Made by a program: the position numbers and the translations under genes. Shown piece by piece: positions 1 to 8,580 of a stretch of DNA of 64,000 bases. Every line of letters starts with the position of its first letter. The first letter of the stretch is position 1. Below the pieces are notes generated by a model. The model searched no databases. It saw only the letters and a list, made by a program, of their open reading frames with translations, and had not been told where the DNA came from. The DNA is from Bacteroidota bacterium (GTDB lineage Bacteria; Bacteroidota; Bacteroidia; UBA7662; CANHCV01): NCBI GenBank assembly GCA_947459245.1, contig CANHCV010000004.1:1-64000 (forward strand). The letters are read 5' to 3'.

Positions 1-2
1 AT

Positions 3-125
3 AACCGATCAACAAACGCATCTGCAGAATCGTTTAACGCCAAAATTAAAGCATTCCGAACCCAGTTCAGAGGAGTGAAAAACGTTGAATTTTTTCTTTA
101 CCGATTAACTAAAATTTATGCCTAG
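3..125 (+). CDS. C-terminal end of an ISL3-type (ISAon1-like) transposase, 5' part outside the window
   Basis: Only the last 40 codons are present, entering from the left edge and ending at a TAG stop. The visible protein reads NRSTNASAESFNAKIKAF and ends in FFLYRLTKIYA. This matches the tail of DDE transposases of the ISL3 group common in Bacteroidota (ISAon1-like); the Glu in AESFNAKIK should be the last catalytic acid. Whether the element is intact cannot be judged because the rest lies upstream. The right end of the element should lie shortly after the stop codon, but I cannot identify its terminal inverted repeat without the left end. Confidence 0.75.
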   Translation, partial: NRSTNASAESFNAKIKAFRTQFRGVKNVEFFLYRLTKIYA

Positions 126-360
126 TCCCCAACAATTGTACTTGATCCCTATTTTCGTAAAAATAAATGGGACCAAACCCGTTGAAATGGGACCGTGAAA
201 TGAAAAAAAGAGGATGAATAAGAAGGGATTTTTTTGAATTTTTCTTAAACCTTGTGGGAAGTATGATTTGGAATCATCCCAAGTAAATTAAGTTGTATGA
301 TTTCCTGAAAAGTCAGAAAATATTTTTGGAAATTGCAATTTCGGGCTAAATACGGGCTAG
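126..360. other. Stretch without a gene, probably insertion-sequence end plus AT-rich spacer
   Basis: No open frame of useful length or RNA structure is evident on either strand. The decamer AAATGGGACC occurs twice, at 165-174 and 185-194, and the sequence is otherwise AT-rich. The first 20 to 30 bases after the transposase stop may belong to the insertion sequence, but its exact end cannot be fixed from one side. Confidence 0.4.
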
Positions 361-409
361 ATAAAAATAAAAAAACCGTAACTATTGGTTTTTCAATGAG
401 TTACGGTTT
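361..409 (-). terminator. Intrinsic terminator of tRNA-Lys
   Basis: Read on the minus strand, AAACCGTAAC and GTTACGGTTT (409-400 and 382-373) form a perfect 10-bp stem with a 17-base loop, followed by a long T-rich tract. It lies 8 bases after the 3' end of tRNA-Lys and is a standard rho-independent terminator. Confidence 0.85.
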
Positions 410-416
410 ATTTTCG

Positions 417-489
417 TGATCCCGCTGGGACTCGAACCCAGGACCCATACATTAAAAGTGTATTGCTCTACCAGCTGAGCTACGGAATC
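417..489 (-). tRNA. tRNA-Lys (anticodon TTT)
   Basis: On the minus strand the 73-base sequence folds into a full cloverleaf. The acceptor stem is GATTCCG/CGGGATC, the D stem GCTC/GAGC, the anticodon stem ATACA/TGTAT with loop CTTTTAA, and the T stem CTGGG/CCCAG with loop TTCGAGT. The anticodon TTT reads Lys codons AAA and AAG. The CCA tail is not encoded (the bases after discriminator A are CGA). It stands alone, with its own promoter and terminator, about 290 bases from the transposase fragment. Confidence 0.97.
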
Positions 490-512
490 CAACGTTTGTG
501 CGAAACGTGGCG

Positions 513-542
513 CAAAGATAGCTGTTTATTCGAATTGACAAA
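513..542 (-). promoter_or_regulatory. Bacteroidota-type promoter of tRNA-Lys
   Basis: On the minus strand TTTG (542-539) and TATCTTTG (520-513) are separated by 18 bases, matching the TTTG/TAnnTTTG pattern of the Bacteroidota primary sigma factor. The box lies 23 bases upstream of the mature tRNA 5' end. Confidence 0.8.
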
Positions 543-572
543 CTTTTTTGAGAATTTTTTTTGAAGTTTTTC

Positions 573-605
573 TTGCCCTTCACCCGCTAAACTAACCTAA
601 CTTTG
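573..605 (+). promoter_or_regulatory. Promoter of the amidohydrolase gene
   Basis: TAACTTTG at 598-605 matches the TAnnTTTG -7 box, with a TTG at 573-575 in place of the -33 element. The ATG at 610 follows so closely that the transcript would have almost no leader. It diverges from the tRNA-Lys promoter. Confidence 0.65.
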
Positions 606-609
606 TGCC

Positions 610-2235
610 ATGAAAGCCATTATCCTGCCCATAATCTTGTTGCTTTTCGCTGCTTGTCAATCACTTCCGCAAGCCGATTACATCCTCCATCATGGAAAAA
701 TATACACCTGCGATTCAACTTTTTCAGTGGTGGAAGCCGTTGCCGTAAAGGATGGAAAAATTCTCGCCACCGGCTCTAACCAAGATATTTTAAACGGTTT
801 TAAAGCCGATTCTACCGTAGATCTGCAAAATCAAGCGGTTTACCCGGGCCTCATCGACGCCCATGCGCACTTTTATGGGTACGGTAAAGGCCTGTTCGAG
901 GTGAATCTTTGGGGTTGTGCCTCCGAAGAAGACCTTGTGAAAAGGGTCAAGGAGTTTGCTCAGAAAAATCCGCAGTTGCCGTGGATCATCGGCCGTGGGT
1001 GGGACCAGAATGTTTGGTCCAACAAATCCATGCCCAATTTTAACTCGCTCAACGGGTTAAAATTGTCACAACCCGTTTTTTTAACCCGAGTTGATGGACA
1101 TGCAGCGTTGGTTAACGATGTTGCTTGGAGCCTCGTACCCAACAAAAAATCAAATTCCCTCGGGGGCGAGGTGGTCATGCAGAACGGTGCTTTCACCGGA
1201 TTGCTGATCGACGGAGCCGTGGATTTGGTTCAAAATCAAATTCCTCAACCTTCCAAAGAAGATATCAATAAATACCTTCTTTCGGCACAAAACAACTGCT
1301 TGGCCGAAGGAATGGTAGCGCTCCACGATGCCGGTTTAAAATTCAACATCATCGATGCTATGCACCAATTGAAAAACAACGGGGAATTGAAAATGGATTT
1401 CCATTTAATGATGGATGGAACCGATGAAGCCACGTTGAACAAGTATTTGAAATCACCCATCGTAGAAGATGGATTTTTGGTGAAATCGGTGAAATTGTAT
1501 GCCGACGGTGCGTTGGGATCGAGGGGGGCACTGTTGAAACACGAATACCATGATCGACACGATTACTACGGGATTAGGGTAACTTCATTGGATTCTATGG
1601 AGAAGGTTGCACGCCGATGCGTGGAAAATAGAATTCAATTGTGTACCCATGCCATCGGCGATTCGGCCAATCGCGATGTGCTTCGCATTTATTCCCAATT
1701 GATTCAAAAAGGAAATCCGTTGCGTTGGAGAATTGAACATGCCCAGATCGTAGATCCCGCAGATTTTCAATATTTTAAACAGTTTTCCATCATTCCATCG
1801 GTTCAACCTTCCCATGCTACGAGCGATCACGCTTGGGCTCCCGATCGCTTGGGAAGTTTTGTTTCTCGTGGATATCAATACAAAACGCTTTGGGATTGCA
1901 ACGGATTCTTGCCATTGGGAAGCGATTTCCCAGTAGAATCCATTCGCCCCGTCCTTCAGTTTTACGCCGCAGTTGCTCGAAAAACCACCGACGGGAAACC
2001 CCAAGGTGGCTTCCAAATGAACGAGGCGTTAACCCGCCAGCAAGCTTTGTTAGGATTAACCCGATTTGCGGCCTATTCCATGCAAATGGACGATCAAATG
2101 GGAAGCATTGAAAAAGGGAAATGGGCCCATTTTACTGTTTTTGATCAGGACATCATGAGCATTTCTGTGGAAAAAATTCCAAACGTTTCCACGAAATACA
2201 CCATCATTCGGGGTAATATTGCATACTCCAAATAA
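610..2235 (+). CDS. Amidohydrolase family lipoprotein (YtcJ-like)
   Basis: A metal-dependent hydrolase of the amidohydrolase superfamily, YtcJ-like Amidohydro_3 group; the substrate is unknown. A lipoprotein signal ends in LLFAAC with the lipidated Cys at residue 16, so the enzyme should be membrane anchored outside the cytoplasm. Metal-site motifs are visible: HAH at residues 85-87, HAIGD with His347, IEHAQ with His377 and GSDFP with Asp439. The motif GRGWDQNVW is typical of the YtcJ group. At 541 residues it has the usual length. The start is fixed by the signal peptide and the TAnnTTTG box just upstream. It is followed after 8 bases by the transglycosylase gene, probably co-transcribed. 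Confidence 0.88.
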   Translation: MKAIILPIILLLFAACQSLPQADYILHHGKIYTCDSTFSVVEAVAVKDGKILATGSNQDILNGFKADSTVDLQNQAVYPGLIDAHAHFYGYGKGLFEVNLWGCASEEDLVKRVKEFAQKNPQLPWIIGRGWDQNVWSNKSMPNFNSLNGLKLSQPVFLTRVDGHAALVNDVAWSLVPNKKSNSLGGEVVMQNGAFTGLLIDGAVDLVQNQIPQPSKEDINKYLLSAQNNCLAEGMVALHDAGLKFNIIDAMHQLKNNGELKMDFHLMMDGTDEATLNKYLKSPIVEDGFLVKSVKLYADGALGSRGALLKHEYHDRHDYYGIRVTSLDSMEKVARRCVENRIQLCTHAIGDSANRDVLRIYSQLIQKGNPLRWRIEHAQIVDPADFQYFKQFSIIPSVQPSHATSDHAWAPDRLGSFVSRGYQYKTLWDCNGFLPLGSDFPVESIRPVLQFYAAVARKTTDGKPQGGFQMNEALTRQQALLGLTRFAAYSMQMDDQMGSIEKGKWAHFTVFDQDIMSISVEKIPNVSTKYTIIRGNIAYSK

Positions 2236-2243
2236 ATTAATCC

Positions 2244-4238
2244 TTGGCAGTTTACGTTCGAAACCTCTATTCCCGAAAAAGAAAGTGGCCCAAAATTGTG
2301 GGAATCACCTTTCTAGCACTTTTTGTCCTTGCTATTGGAGGGTATTTCACATTCCGACAATCTTTCCTCGATCGTGCAATTGCAAAGGCAAAAGAGAAAG
2401 TGGTTCAGGATTTTCAATCTCAGTTATCCATTGGATCTTACCAATTTTCGGGTTTTAATTCCGTTGAAATGAATCAGGTTTGCCTGATTTCTCCCTTAAA
2501 AGACACCTTAGCATTTTTTCCTAAGCTCGAATTAAGTGTTCGAATGCTTCCATTGCTGCAACGAAAAATCCTTTTCGGGTCGGTAGAAACGGATGGAGGT
2601 CGAATTCAACTGATTAAAAACGACTCGATTGGATGTAATTTTTGCACCTTTTTAAAAGGAAAGAAAGAGGCATCTGATCCATCCCAGAAAAGAAATATCG
2701 CCCGACTTTTGTACCGTTCCATCGATAAGGTATTCGACCTACTTCCATCCGATTTAATGGTGTCGAACTTCCAAACAACGTTTCTAGATAACAACGGATT
2801 GACAACTTTTTATCTGGAACGGATCAATTTAGATGATGAAGATTTAGAAGGAACTTTATGGTTTGATGAAGGTTCCGGCCGACATTTCATGGCCATCGCC
2901 GGAGAAGTGGATCGGGGAGATTTAACCGGAACGCTTAATTTAAAACCCAAGGGTCAAAACTGGGTGCAGTTGCCTTTGTTGGAGTCGAAATTTGGGTTGA
3001 AATTCGCATTTTCTGAATTGAATTTAAGTTTGGAAGATGTAGATTTCGGAGGAGGTGAATTGGAAGTGAGAGGAAATGGAACTGCCAAAAATCTCGGAGT
3101 ATTTCATCCTCGATTTAGCGATTCCATGGTCATCATTCCCCATGCTGATGCCTCTTTTTCAACCCTTTTCGGGGAAGATTTTGCCGAAATTGATAGCTCC
3201 ACCAGCATAGATTTCAATGGAATTCCAGGAAAAGTGTATGCTCGGGCGCAAACTGGAGAACATCCCGATTATCAATTGAAAATTTCAACCTATCCGGTAC
3301 AAGCGCAAACGTTTTTCAATGCCCTTCCGGCCGGAATGTTTGGCTCCATTGCAGGAACCAAGGCCGAAGGAAAAATGGATTTCTATTTGGACTTGCATTT
3401 GGACGGAGAAAAACCCTTCAAATCAACATTTGATGCCGGAATTCATCAAAATGGATTCAAACTCCTTGGATTTGGAAAAGCCCAACTCGATTTTTTTAAT
3501 GCACCTTTCGAATACACTCCCATTGAAAACGGACAACCCATGCGTTCCCGTTTTATTGGACCTGAAAACGTTTATTTTGTGGGGTATTCAGAAATCCCAT
3601 CTTACCTGAAAAATGCCATTTTAACCTGCGAAGACCCCAGTTTTTTCGGACACAAAGGGTTTGTGATGGAAGCTTTCAAAAATGCGATTGCTAAGAACTA
3701 CAAAACCAAGCAATTTAAAGTGGGCGGAAGCACCATTTCTATGCAGTTGGTTAAGAATCTATTCCTTTCAAGGAAAAAAACATTAAGCCGAAAAATTGAA
3801 GAAGCCATGATTGTTTGGCTGATTGAAAATCAGCGAATTTCCTCGAAACAGCGCATGTTTGAAGTATATGTGAACATGATCGAGTGGGGACCCAATGTTT
3901 ACGGTTTGGGGGAAGCCTCTGATTTTTACTTCGGAAAATCTCCGAGTCAGCTTTCGTTGCCTGAATGCGTTTATTTGGCCACTTTAATTCCTCGTCCGAA
4001 ACAATACCGAAGTTTTTTTGATGCATTTGGTGAATTAAGGCCGTATGCGGTACGTCATTCCGAGGTGATTACCAGGAAAATGGCTTCCCGTGGATTGTTG
4101 ACGGAGACCGATACCCTGGGTTTTGATCCACGGGTTCGGTTAAGTGGTCGGGCCATGAATGGTTTTCAATTGAATGATACGGTTCCGGTGTTGTTTGAAG
4201 AACCCTTGGACGAAATTGAAGAAGAAATTTTCCAGTAA
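2244..4238 (+). CDS. AsmA-like protein with C-terminal GT51 peptidoglycan transglycosylase domain
   Basis: Expected to polymerise lipid II into glycan strands at the outer face of the inner membrane. One N-terminal membrane helix (residues about 18-38) is followed by roughly 390 residues of beta-rich sequence resembling AsmA/TamB-type proteins. A GT51 domain covers about 440-630. The catalytic Glu463 lies in EDPSFFGHKG (family pattern EDxxFxxHxG), followed by GGSTISMQLVKN and RKIEEAMIVWLIE. There is no transpeptidase domain, so it is monofunctional. The start is a TTG 8 bases after the previous stop; no ATG fits. The stop shares one base with mpl (TAATG), linking it to murein recycling. The AsmA assignment is by general look only. 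Confidence 0.82.
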   Translation: MAVYVRNLYSRKRKWPKIVGITFLALFVLAIGGYFTFRQSFLDRAIAKAKEKVVQDFQSQLSIGSYQFSGFNSVEMNQVCLISPLKDTLAFFPKLELSVRMLPLLQRKILFGSVETDGGRIQLIKNDSIGCNFCTFLKGKKEASDPSQKRNIARLLYRSIDKVFDLLPSDLMVSNFQTTFLDNNGLTTFYLERINLDDEDLEGTLWFDEGSGRHFMAIAGEVDRGDLTGTLNLKPKGQNWVQLPLLESKFGLKFAFSELNLSLEDVDFGGGELEVRGNGTAKNLGVFHPRFSDSMVIIPHADASFSTLFGEDFAEIDSSTSIDFNGIPGKVYARAQTGEHPDYQLKISTYPVQAQTFFNALPAGMFGSIAGTKAEGKMDFYLDLHLDGEKPFKSTFDAGIHQNGFKLLGFGKAQLDFFNAPFEYTPIENGQPMRSRFIGPENVYFVGYSEIPSYLKNAILTCEDPSFFGHKGFVMEAFKNAIAKNYKTKQFKVGGSTISMQLVKNLFLSRKKTLSRKIEEAMIVWLIENQRISSKQRMFEVYVNMIEWGPNVYGLGEASDFYFGKSPSQLSLPECVYLATLIPRPKQYRSFFDAFGELRPYAVRHSEVITRKMASRGLLTETDTLGFDPRVRLSGRAMNGFQLNDTVPVLFEEPLDEIEEEIFQ

Positions 4239-5581
4239 TGAACTATCATTTTATTGCCATCGGTGGGGCGGTGATGCACAATTTAGCCCTCGCTCTCCAT
4301 CATTTGGGACATCACGTTTCTGGAAGCGATGATCAGATTTTTGAGCCATCGCGAACCCGTTTAGAGAAATTCGGATTGCTGCCGGCTCAATTGGGTTGGT
4401 TTCCAGAAAAAATAACCTCCAATTTGGATGCGGTGATTTTGGGCATGCATGCTCGAGGCGATAATCCGGAGCTCATTGAAGCCCAAAAATTAGGAATTCG
4501 CATTTTTTCTTTCCCTGAATTCGTGGCTCATCATTCCCAGGATAAAACTCGATTGGTGATTGCAGGAAGTCACGGTAAAACCACCATCACCAGCATGCTG
4601 ATGCATGTTTTGATAACTGCGGGTCGGAAATTCGACTATTTGGTGGGTTCCCAAATTGAAGGATTTGAAACCATGGTGCAAATTTCCGATGCGCCCCTTA
4701 TCATTTTAGAGGGAGATGAATACTTGACCTCGCCTTTGGATCCGCGTCCCAAATTTTTGTGGTACCATCCGCATTTGGCCTTGATTTCGGGTATTGCTTG
4801 GGACCACATGAACGTGTTTCCAACGTGGGATAGTTATGTGAACGCCTTTCGCGATTTTGCCAAAACGTTGCCCGATGAAGGGTTTTTGGTTTACGATGAA
4901 ACGGATGCTGCCCTTTCAGCTTTGATGGCAGAAAACGATTTGCCCGGGAAGCGGGTAGGTTACCAAGCTCATCCCTATCGGGTAGAAAACGAGCAATGTT
5001 TTCTACTGAAAGAGGATGGAAATGCCATTTCGGTGGAAGTTTTTGGAGAACACAATTTAAAAAATATTCAAGGGGCTTATTTATTATGCCAGCAATTGGG
5101 TTTGTCGGACGAGGAGTTTTACCGGGGCATTTCATCGTTCAAAGGTGCTGCAAAGCGAATGGAATGCTGGAAGAACGATGTTTCGGAGGTGATTTATCGC
5201 GATTTTGCTCATAGTCCGTCCAAGTTAAAAGCCACGGTTGATGCGGTTCGTTTGCAATATCCGAAGCGTAAGATGTTGGCGGTATTTGAGTTGTTTACCT
5301 ACAGTTCGTTGAATGCGGCCTTTCTACCTCAATACCAAAACGCCATGCAGGCCGCAGATGAGGCTTGGGTGTATTACAATCCGGCCCAATTGGAATTGAA
5401 AAAACTTCCGTTTTTTCCTGCTGAACAAGTTGCCCACGAATTCAATCATTCCAATTTTAGGGTTTTTACCGATTCGAGTGAATTGTTTGAAAATTTGAAG
5501 CAAAGAAATCGAGAAAATTCGGCTTTGCTCTTGATGTCTTCAGGAAATTTCAATAATTTGCCATTGGAACAGATTCTATAA
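4238..5581 (+). CDS. mpl: UDP-N-acetylmuramate:L-alanyl-gamma-D-glutamyl-meso-diaminopimelate ligase
   Basis: Cytoplasmic Mur-ligase family enzyme that attaches recovered murein tripeptide to UDP-MurNAc, using ATP. The N-terminus MNYHFIAIGGAVMHNLA carries the Rossmann motif seen in MurC and Mpl. The ATP loop GSHGKTT is at residues 110-116, and LEGDEY and RDFAHSPSK are Mpl-like. At 447 residues it is close to the family's usual length. Its ATG overlaps the stop of the transglycosylase gene by one base. MurC is the main alternative, but the proposed sequence motifs fit Mpl better. Confidence 0.88.
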   Translation: MNYHFIAIGGAVMHNLALALHHLGHHVSGSDDQIFEPSRTRLEKFGLLPAQLGWFPEKITSNLDAVILGMHARGDNPELIEAQKLGIRIFSFPEFVAHHSQDKTRLVIAGSHGKTTITSMLMHVLITAGRKFDYLVGSQIEGFETMVQISDAPLIILEGDEYLTSPLDPRPKFLWYHPHLALISGIAWDHMNVFPTWDSYVNAFRDFAKTLPDEGFLVYDETDAALSALMAENDLPGKRVGYQAHPYRVENEQCFLLKEDGNAISVEVFGEHNLKNIQGAYLLCQQLGLSDEEFYRGISSFKGAAKRMECWKNDVSEVIYRDFAHSPSKLKATVDAVRLQYPKRKMLAVFELFTYSSLNAAFLPQYQNAMQAADEAWVYYNPAQLELKKLPFFPAEQVAHEFNHSNFRVFTDSSELFENLKQRNRENSALLLMSSGNFNNLPLEQIL

Positions 5582-5593
5582 ATGTGAAATGGT

Positions 5594-5971
5594 ATGGCAA
5601 ACGTAAAAACTCAAATTGAATATCCCGTAAAATGCAAGCCAGCCTTGTTGTACACCTATTTAACCGATCCTGTATTTCTCAGTCAGTGGTTTGCCGATAA
5701 GGTTGAAAGTCATGGAGATCATTGGACATTCGATTGGAATGGAGAATTGGTGGATGGGAAATTGGTCGATAAAAAAATCAATGCAGCGGTAAAATTTGAA
5801 TTGGATTACCATCAAGAAGATGAGTACATTCAATTGCAGATTGTGGTTGATGCCATAACGGAAGAAATAGAGTTGCTCATTACCGACTTTTGCGAAGCGG
5901 GTGAGGAGGAAGATTTAAAGTTATTGTGGGATACGTCGATTCAACGATTGCACCGTGCAGTTGGGGCATAA
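5594..5971 (+). CDS. START-like domain protein
   Basis: A 125-residue cytoplasmic protein of the SRPBCC/START-like fold as found in Bacteroidota. Its N-terminal segment (YPVKCKPALLYTYLTDP) and WFADKV resemble AHSA1-type domains. The C-terminal helix contains LKLLWDTSIQRLHRAVG. No ligand or enzymatic role is known to me. It lies 12 bases after mpl and 21 bases before the LptF/LptG-type gene, whose promoter overlaps its 3' flank. Confidence 0.75.
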   Translation: MANVKTQIEYPVKCKPALLYTYLTDPVFLSQWFADKVESHGDHWTFDWNGELVDGKLVDKKINAAVKFELDYHQEDEYIQLQIVVDAITEEIELLITDFCEAGEEEDLKLLWDTSIQRLHRAVGA

Positions 5972-5976
5972 AAACG

Positions 5977-5984
5977 TATCTTTG
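5977..5984 (+). promoter_or_regulatory. Promoter -7 box of the LptF/LptG-type permease gene
   Basis: TATCTTTG matches TAnnTTTG exactly and ends 8 bases before the TTG start codon at 5993, implying a very short or absent leader. Confidence 0.65.
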
Positions 5985-5992
5985 CAGCAGTT

Positions 5993-7387
5993 TTGAAGCC
6001 CAAAGTACTCCATCGTTTTTTATTGAAAGCCTACGTTGGCCCTTTTCTGGCTACGTTTTTTGTTGTGGAATTTATTCTCGTGCTTCAGTTTTTATGGAAG
6101 TACGTAGACGATTTGGTTGGTAAAGGATTTGATACCTTATTGATTTTAAAATTGATGGCTTTGGCCTCGGTTTCTTTTGTTCCCATGGCGTTACCCTTGG
6201 CCATTTTATTGGCTACCCTTATGACCTTCGGCAATTTGGGCGAATTCTTTGAACTCACCGCAATTAAATCGGGAGGGATTTCTTTGTGGAGGTTCATGCG
6301 GCCGCTCACCGGTTTAACCTTGGTTTGGGTGGTGTTTGCTTTTTTCTTTTCCAACAATATTCTGCCGGTTGTAAACCTCAAGTTTCAAACCTTATTGTAC
6401 GATATCCGAGAACAACGACCGGCCTTGAGCATTCAGGCTGGGGTTTATTACAACGGTATTGATGGGTATTCCATTCATGTTGGGAAAAAAGATGATGATG
6501 GGAAAACGCTTCGGCAAATTACCATTTACGATCATTCCGAGCGAAGAGGGAATACCAAATACGTGTATGCCAAACGAGGAGAAATGGAGAGTGTGGCAAA
6601 TAACCATTACCTTGTTTTAAAGTTGTACGATGGTTTTGTGTACCAAGAAATTCAACCCAAAGCCGGCGATAAAGCGGTTCTTCCTGCCATGAAAATGGAA
6701 TTCAAAGAACAACAAGTGGGCTTTGATCTTTCTGCTTTCCGTTTTTCCAGGACCCAAGAAAGTACTTTCAAAGATGTTTACACCATGCTTACCGTACAGC
6801 AGCTATCTACCAACATCGATTCTTTAAAAATTCAGAGGAAAAACCGCATTTCCGAAGTGGCCGGATTCCAAAACAAGTACTACGCCATCGTTGCCGATTC
6901 CAATTTAGGAACAGTAAAAACAACCGCCCGTTCGGTATTTCAATGGGAGGCCATGGTTCCCGATTCTTTCCATGTTTTGGTGCTTCAAGACGCGAAAAAT
7001 GGCGTTTCGTCGGTAAAATCCTATACTTCCATGTTGCTAAGGGACCTGGAATATCAACAAAATAACATCTCTGCGCATTTGGTCGAAAGGCATAAAAAGT
7101 TCACCCTTTCCGTGGCTTGTTTGGTTCTATTTCTAATCGGAGCTCCCTTGGGAGCAATCATCAAAAAGGGCGGATTTGGAATGCCCATGTTGTTTTCCAT
7201 CCTTTTCTTTTTGGTTTACCACGTTACGTCCATGATCGGTGAGAAAATGGCAGAATCGGGAAAGGTGCAACCGTGGCAAGGCATGTGGTTGGCAACTTTC
7301 CTTCTGCTTCCGGTGGGTTTGATCTTGATGATTCGTGCAAATACCGATACCGGTGGATTAAAATCTCTTTTCAAAAGGAAGAAATGA
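5993..7387 (+). CDS. LptF/LptG family lipopolysaccharide export permease
   Basis: Inner-membrane permease subunit of the YjgP/YjgQ family, which with LptB and LptC extracts lipopolysaccharide for transport to the outer membrane. An N-terminal group of about three membrane helices (residues 15-130) is followed by a periplasmic beta-rich domain and three C-terminal helices, ending in LPVGLILMIRANTDTGG. The 464-residue length exceeds the roughly 360 of E. coli LptF/G because of a longer periplasmic part, which is usual in Bacteroidota. The start is TTG; no ATG is available near the promoter. The stop overlaps the following glycosyltransferase start (ATGA). LptF and LptG cannot be separated here. 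Confidence 0.85.
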   Translation: MKPKVLHRFLLKAYVGPFLATFFVVEFILVLQFLWKYVDDLVGKGFDTLLILKLMALASVSFVPMALPLAILLATLMTFGNLGEFFELTAIKSGGISLWRFMRPLTGLTLVWVVFAFFFSNNILPVVNLKFQTLLYDIREQRPALSIQAGVYYNGIDGYSIHVGKKDDDGKTLRQITIYDHSERRGNTKYVYAKRGEMESVANNHYLVLKLYDGFVYQEIQPKAGDKAVLPAMKMEFKEQQVGFDLSAFRFSRTQESTFKDVYTMLTVQQLSTNIDSLKIQRKNRISEVAGFQNKYYAIVADSNLGTVKTTARSVFQWEAMVPDSFHVLVLQDAKNGVSSVKSYTSMLLRDLEYQQNNISAHLVERHKKFTLSVACLVLFLIGAPLGAIIKKGGFGMPMLFSILFFLVYHVTSMIGEKMAESGKVQPWQGMWLATFLLLPVGLILMIRANTDTGGLKSLFKRKK

Positions 7388-8580
7388 AAGTGCTTCAATT
7401 GGCTTATCGACTACCTTTTCCTCCCAAAGATGGGGGTGCGTTGGGGTTGTTGCGCATTTCAGAAGGATATTTGGAAACAGGAAATGAAGTTCACCTCCTT
7501 GCTATTCGAACGCCGAAACATTGGATATCCGACGACGAAATTCAATCCCATCTATCTCTTTATCCTGGGATTACCTGTACCGTAGTGGATGTAAATACTC
7601 GTCCAACCGTTTGGGGAGCCATTCAATCACTTTTTTCACCTTCTTCCTACCATGCTCTTCGTTTGAACGACCCTGGATTGAAGAAGGTCATTATTCAAAT
7701 TCTAACGAATCATCAATTCGATTTGATTCACTTAGATGGACCGTTTTGGTTGCCTTATTTGAATGAAATTCGAAGACTTTCCAAGGCGAGGTTGGTTTTT
7801 CGGGCGCATAACGTGGAGCATTTCATTTGGAAGCGTTTGGCGCAAGAAGCCAAGAATCCATTGAAGAAATGGTATTTGAATGGGCAATGGCCGAAAATCG
7901 CAAAAGAAGAAGCGGCAATGGCCCAACAAGTGGATTGGATTTTACCCATTTCTACCGTCGATGCCGCTTGGTTTAGTTCCTGCTCTTCCACCCCGCAACA
8001 CGTGTTGGAAGCCGGACTCCCGCTGCAGCAATACCCACAAATGATTGCTTCTCATTCCAACAAATGGTGTTTTTTAGCATCTTTGGAGTGGATGCCGAAT
8101 GTACAAGGGTTGGAGTTTTTTTTGGAAAACATTTGGCCCGCTTTGATTCAAGTTCATCCTTCATTAACGCTTTCCGTTGCGGGCCGACGAATGCCAGAGC
8201 ATTGGAAAAATCGGAATATTCCCGGGGTGAAATTCGTGGGAGAAGTGGAATCGGTGAAGGAGTATTTTTCCCAACACGGATTTTTAATCGTTCCACTTTG
8301 GTCGGGAAGTGGCGTGCGAATCAAATTGATCGAGGCATTGGCCATGGGCATGCCCTGCATCAGCACAACGGTTGGAGCCGAAGGATTGGGATTGGTTCAT
8401 GGGCAACATCTTTTGGAGGCGAATCGGGTGGAAGAGTGGTTGCAAGTTGCTCATGAAGTACTTTCAAATCCAGAAATTTCCATCTCATTATCCCAAAAAG
8501 GAAGGGATTTTGTGCTTCAACACTTCGATAACCGAGTTATCTTTGAGAAGTGGATGCAAGCATTGGATACAGCACAATAG
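7384..8580 (+). CDS. Glycosyltransferase, GT4-like
   Basis: A 398-residue GT-B fold transferase starting MKVLQLAYRLPFPPKDGG. The nucleotide-sugar region in the C-terminal half has VPLWSGSGVRIKLIEALAMG and PCISTTVGAEGLGL, characteristic of GT4/group 1 enzymes with the catalytic-site Glu in IEALAMG. The donor and acceptor are unknown. I chose the ATG that overlaps the LptF/LptG stop as ATGA; the frame is open for 37 codons further upstream, but that part lies inside the permease gene. Next to a lipopolysaccharide export gene, a role in surface glycan assembly is a reasonable inference. Confidence 0.86.
   Translation: MKVLQLAYRLPFPPKDGGALGLLRISEGYLETGNEVHLLAIRTPKHWISDDEIQSHLSLYPGITCTVVDVNTRPTVWGAIQSLFSPSSYHALRLNDPGLKKVIIQILTNHQFDLIHLDGPFWLPYLNEIRRLSKARLVFRAHNVEHFIWKRLAQEAKNPLKKWYLNGQWPKIAKEEAAMAQQVDWILPISTVDAAWFSSCSSTPQHVLEAGLPLQQYPQMIASHSNKWCFLASLEWMPNVQGLEFFLENIWPALIQVHPSLTLSVAGRRMPEHWKNRNIPGVKFVGEVESVKEYFSQHGFLIVPLWSGSGVRIKLIEALAMGMPCISTTVGAEGLGLVHGQHLLEANRVEEWLQVAHEVLSNPEISISLSQKGRDFVLQHFDNRVIFEKWMQALDTAQ

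Noticed and set aside
126-360. Hidden small RNA or gene in the spacer between the transposase tail and tRNA-Lys
   Set aside because: No promoter box with suitable spacing, no stable stem with T-tract of its own and no open frame; only a 10-base repeat is visible.
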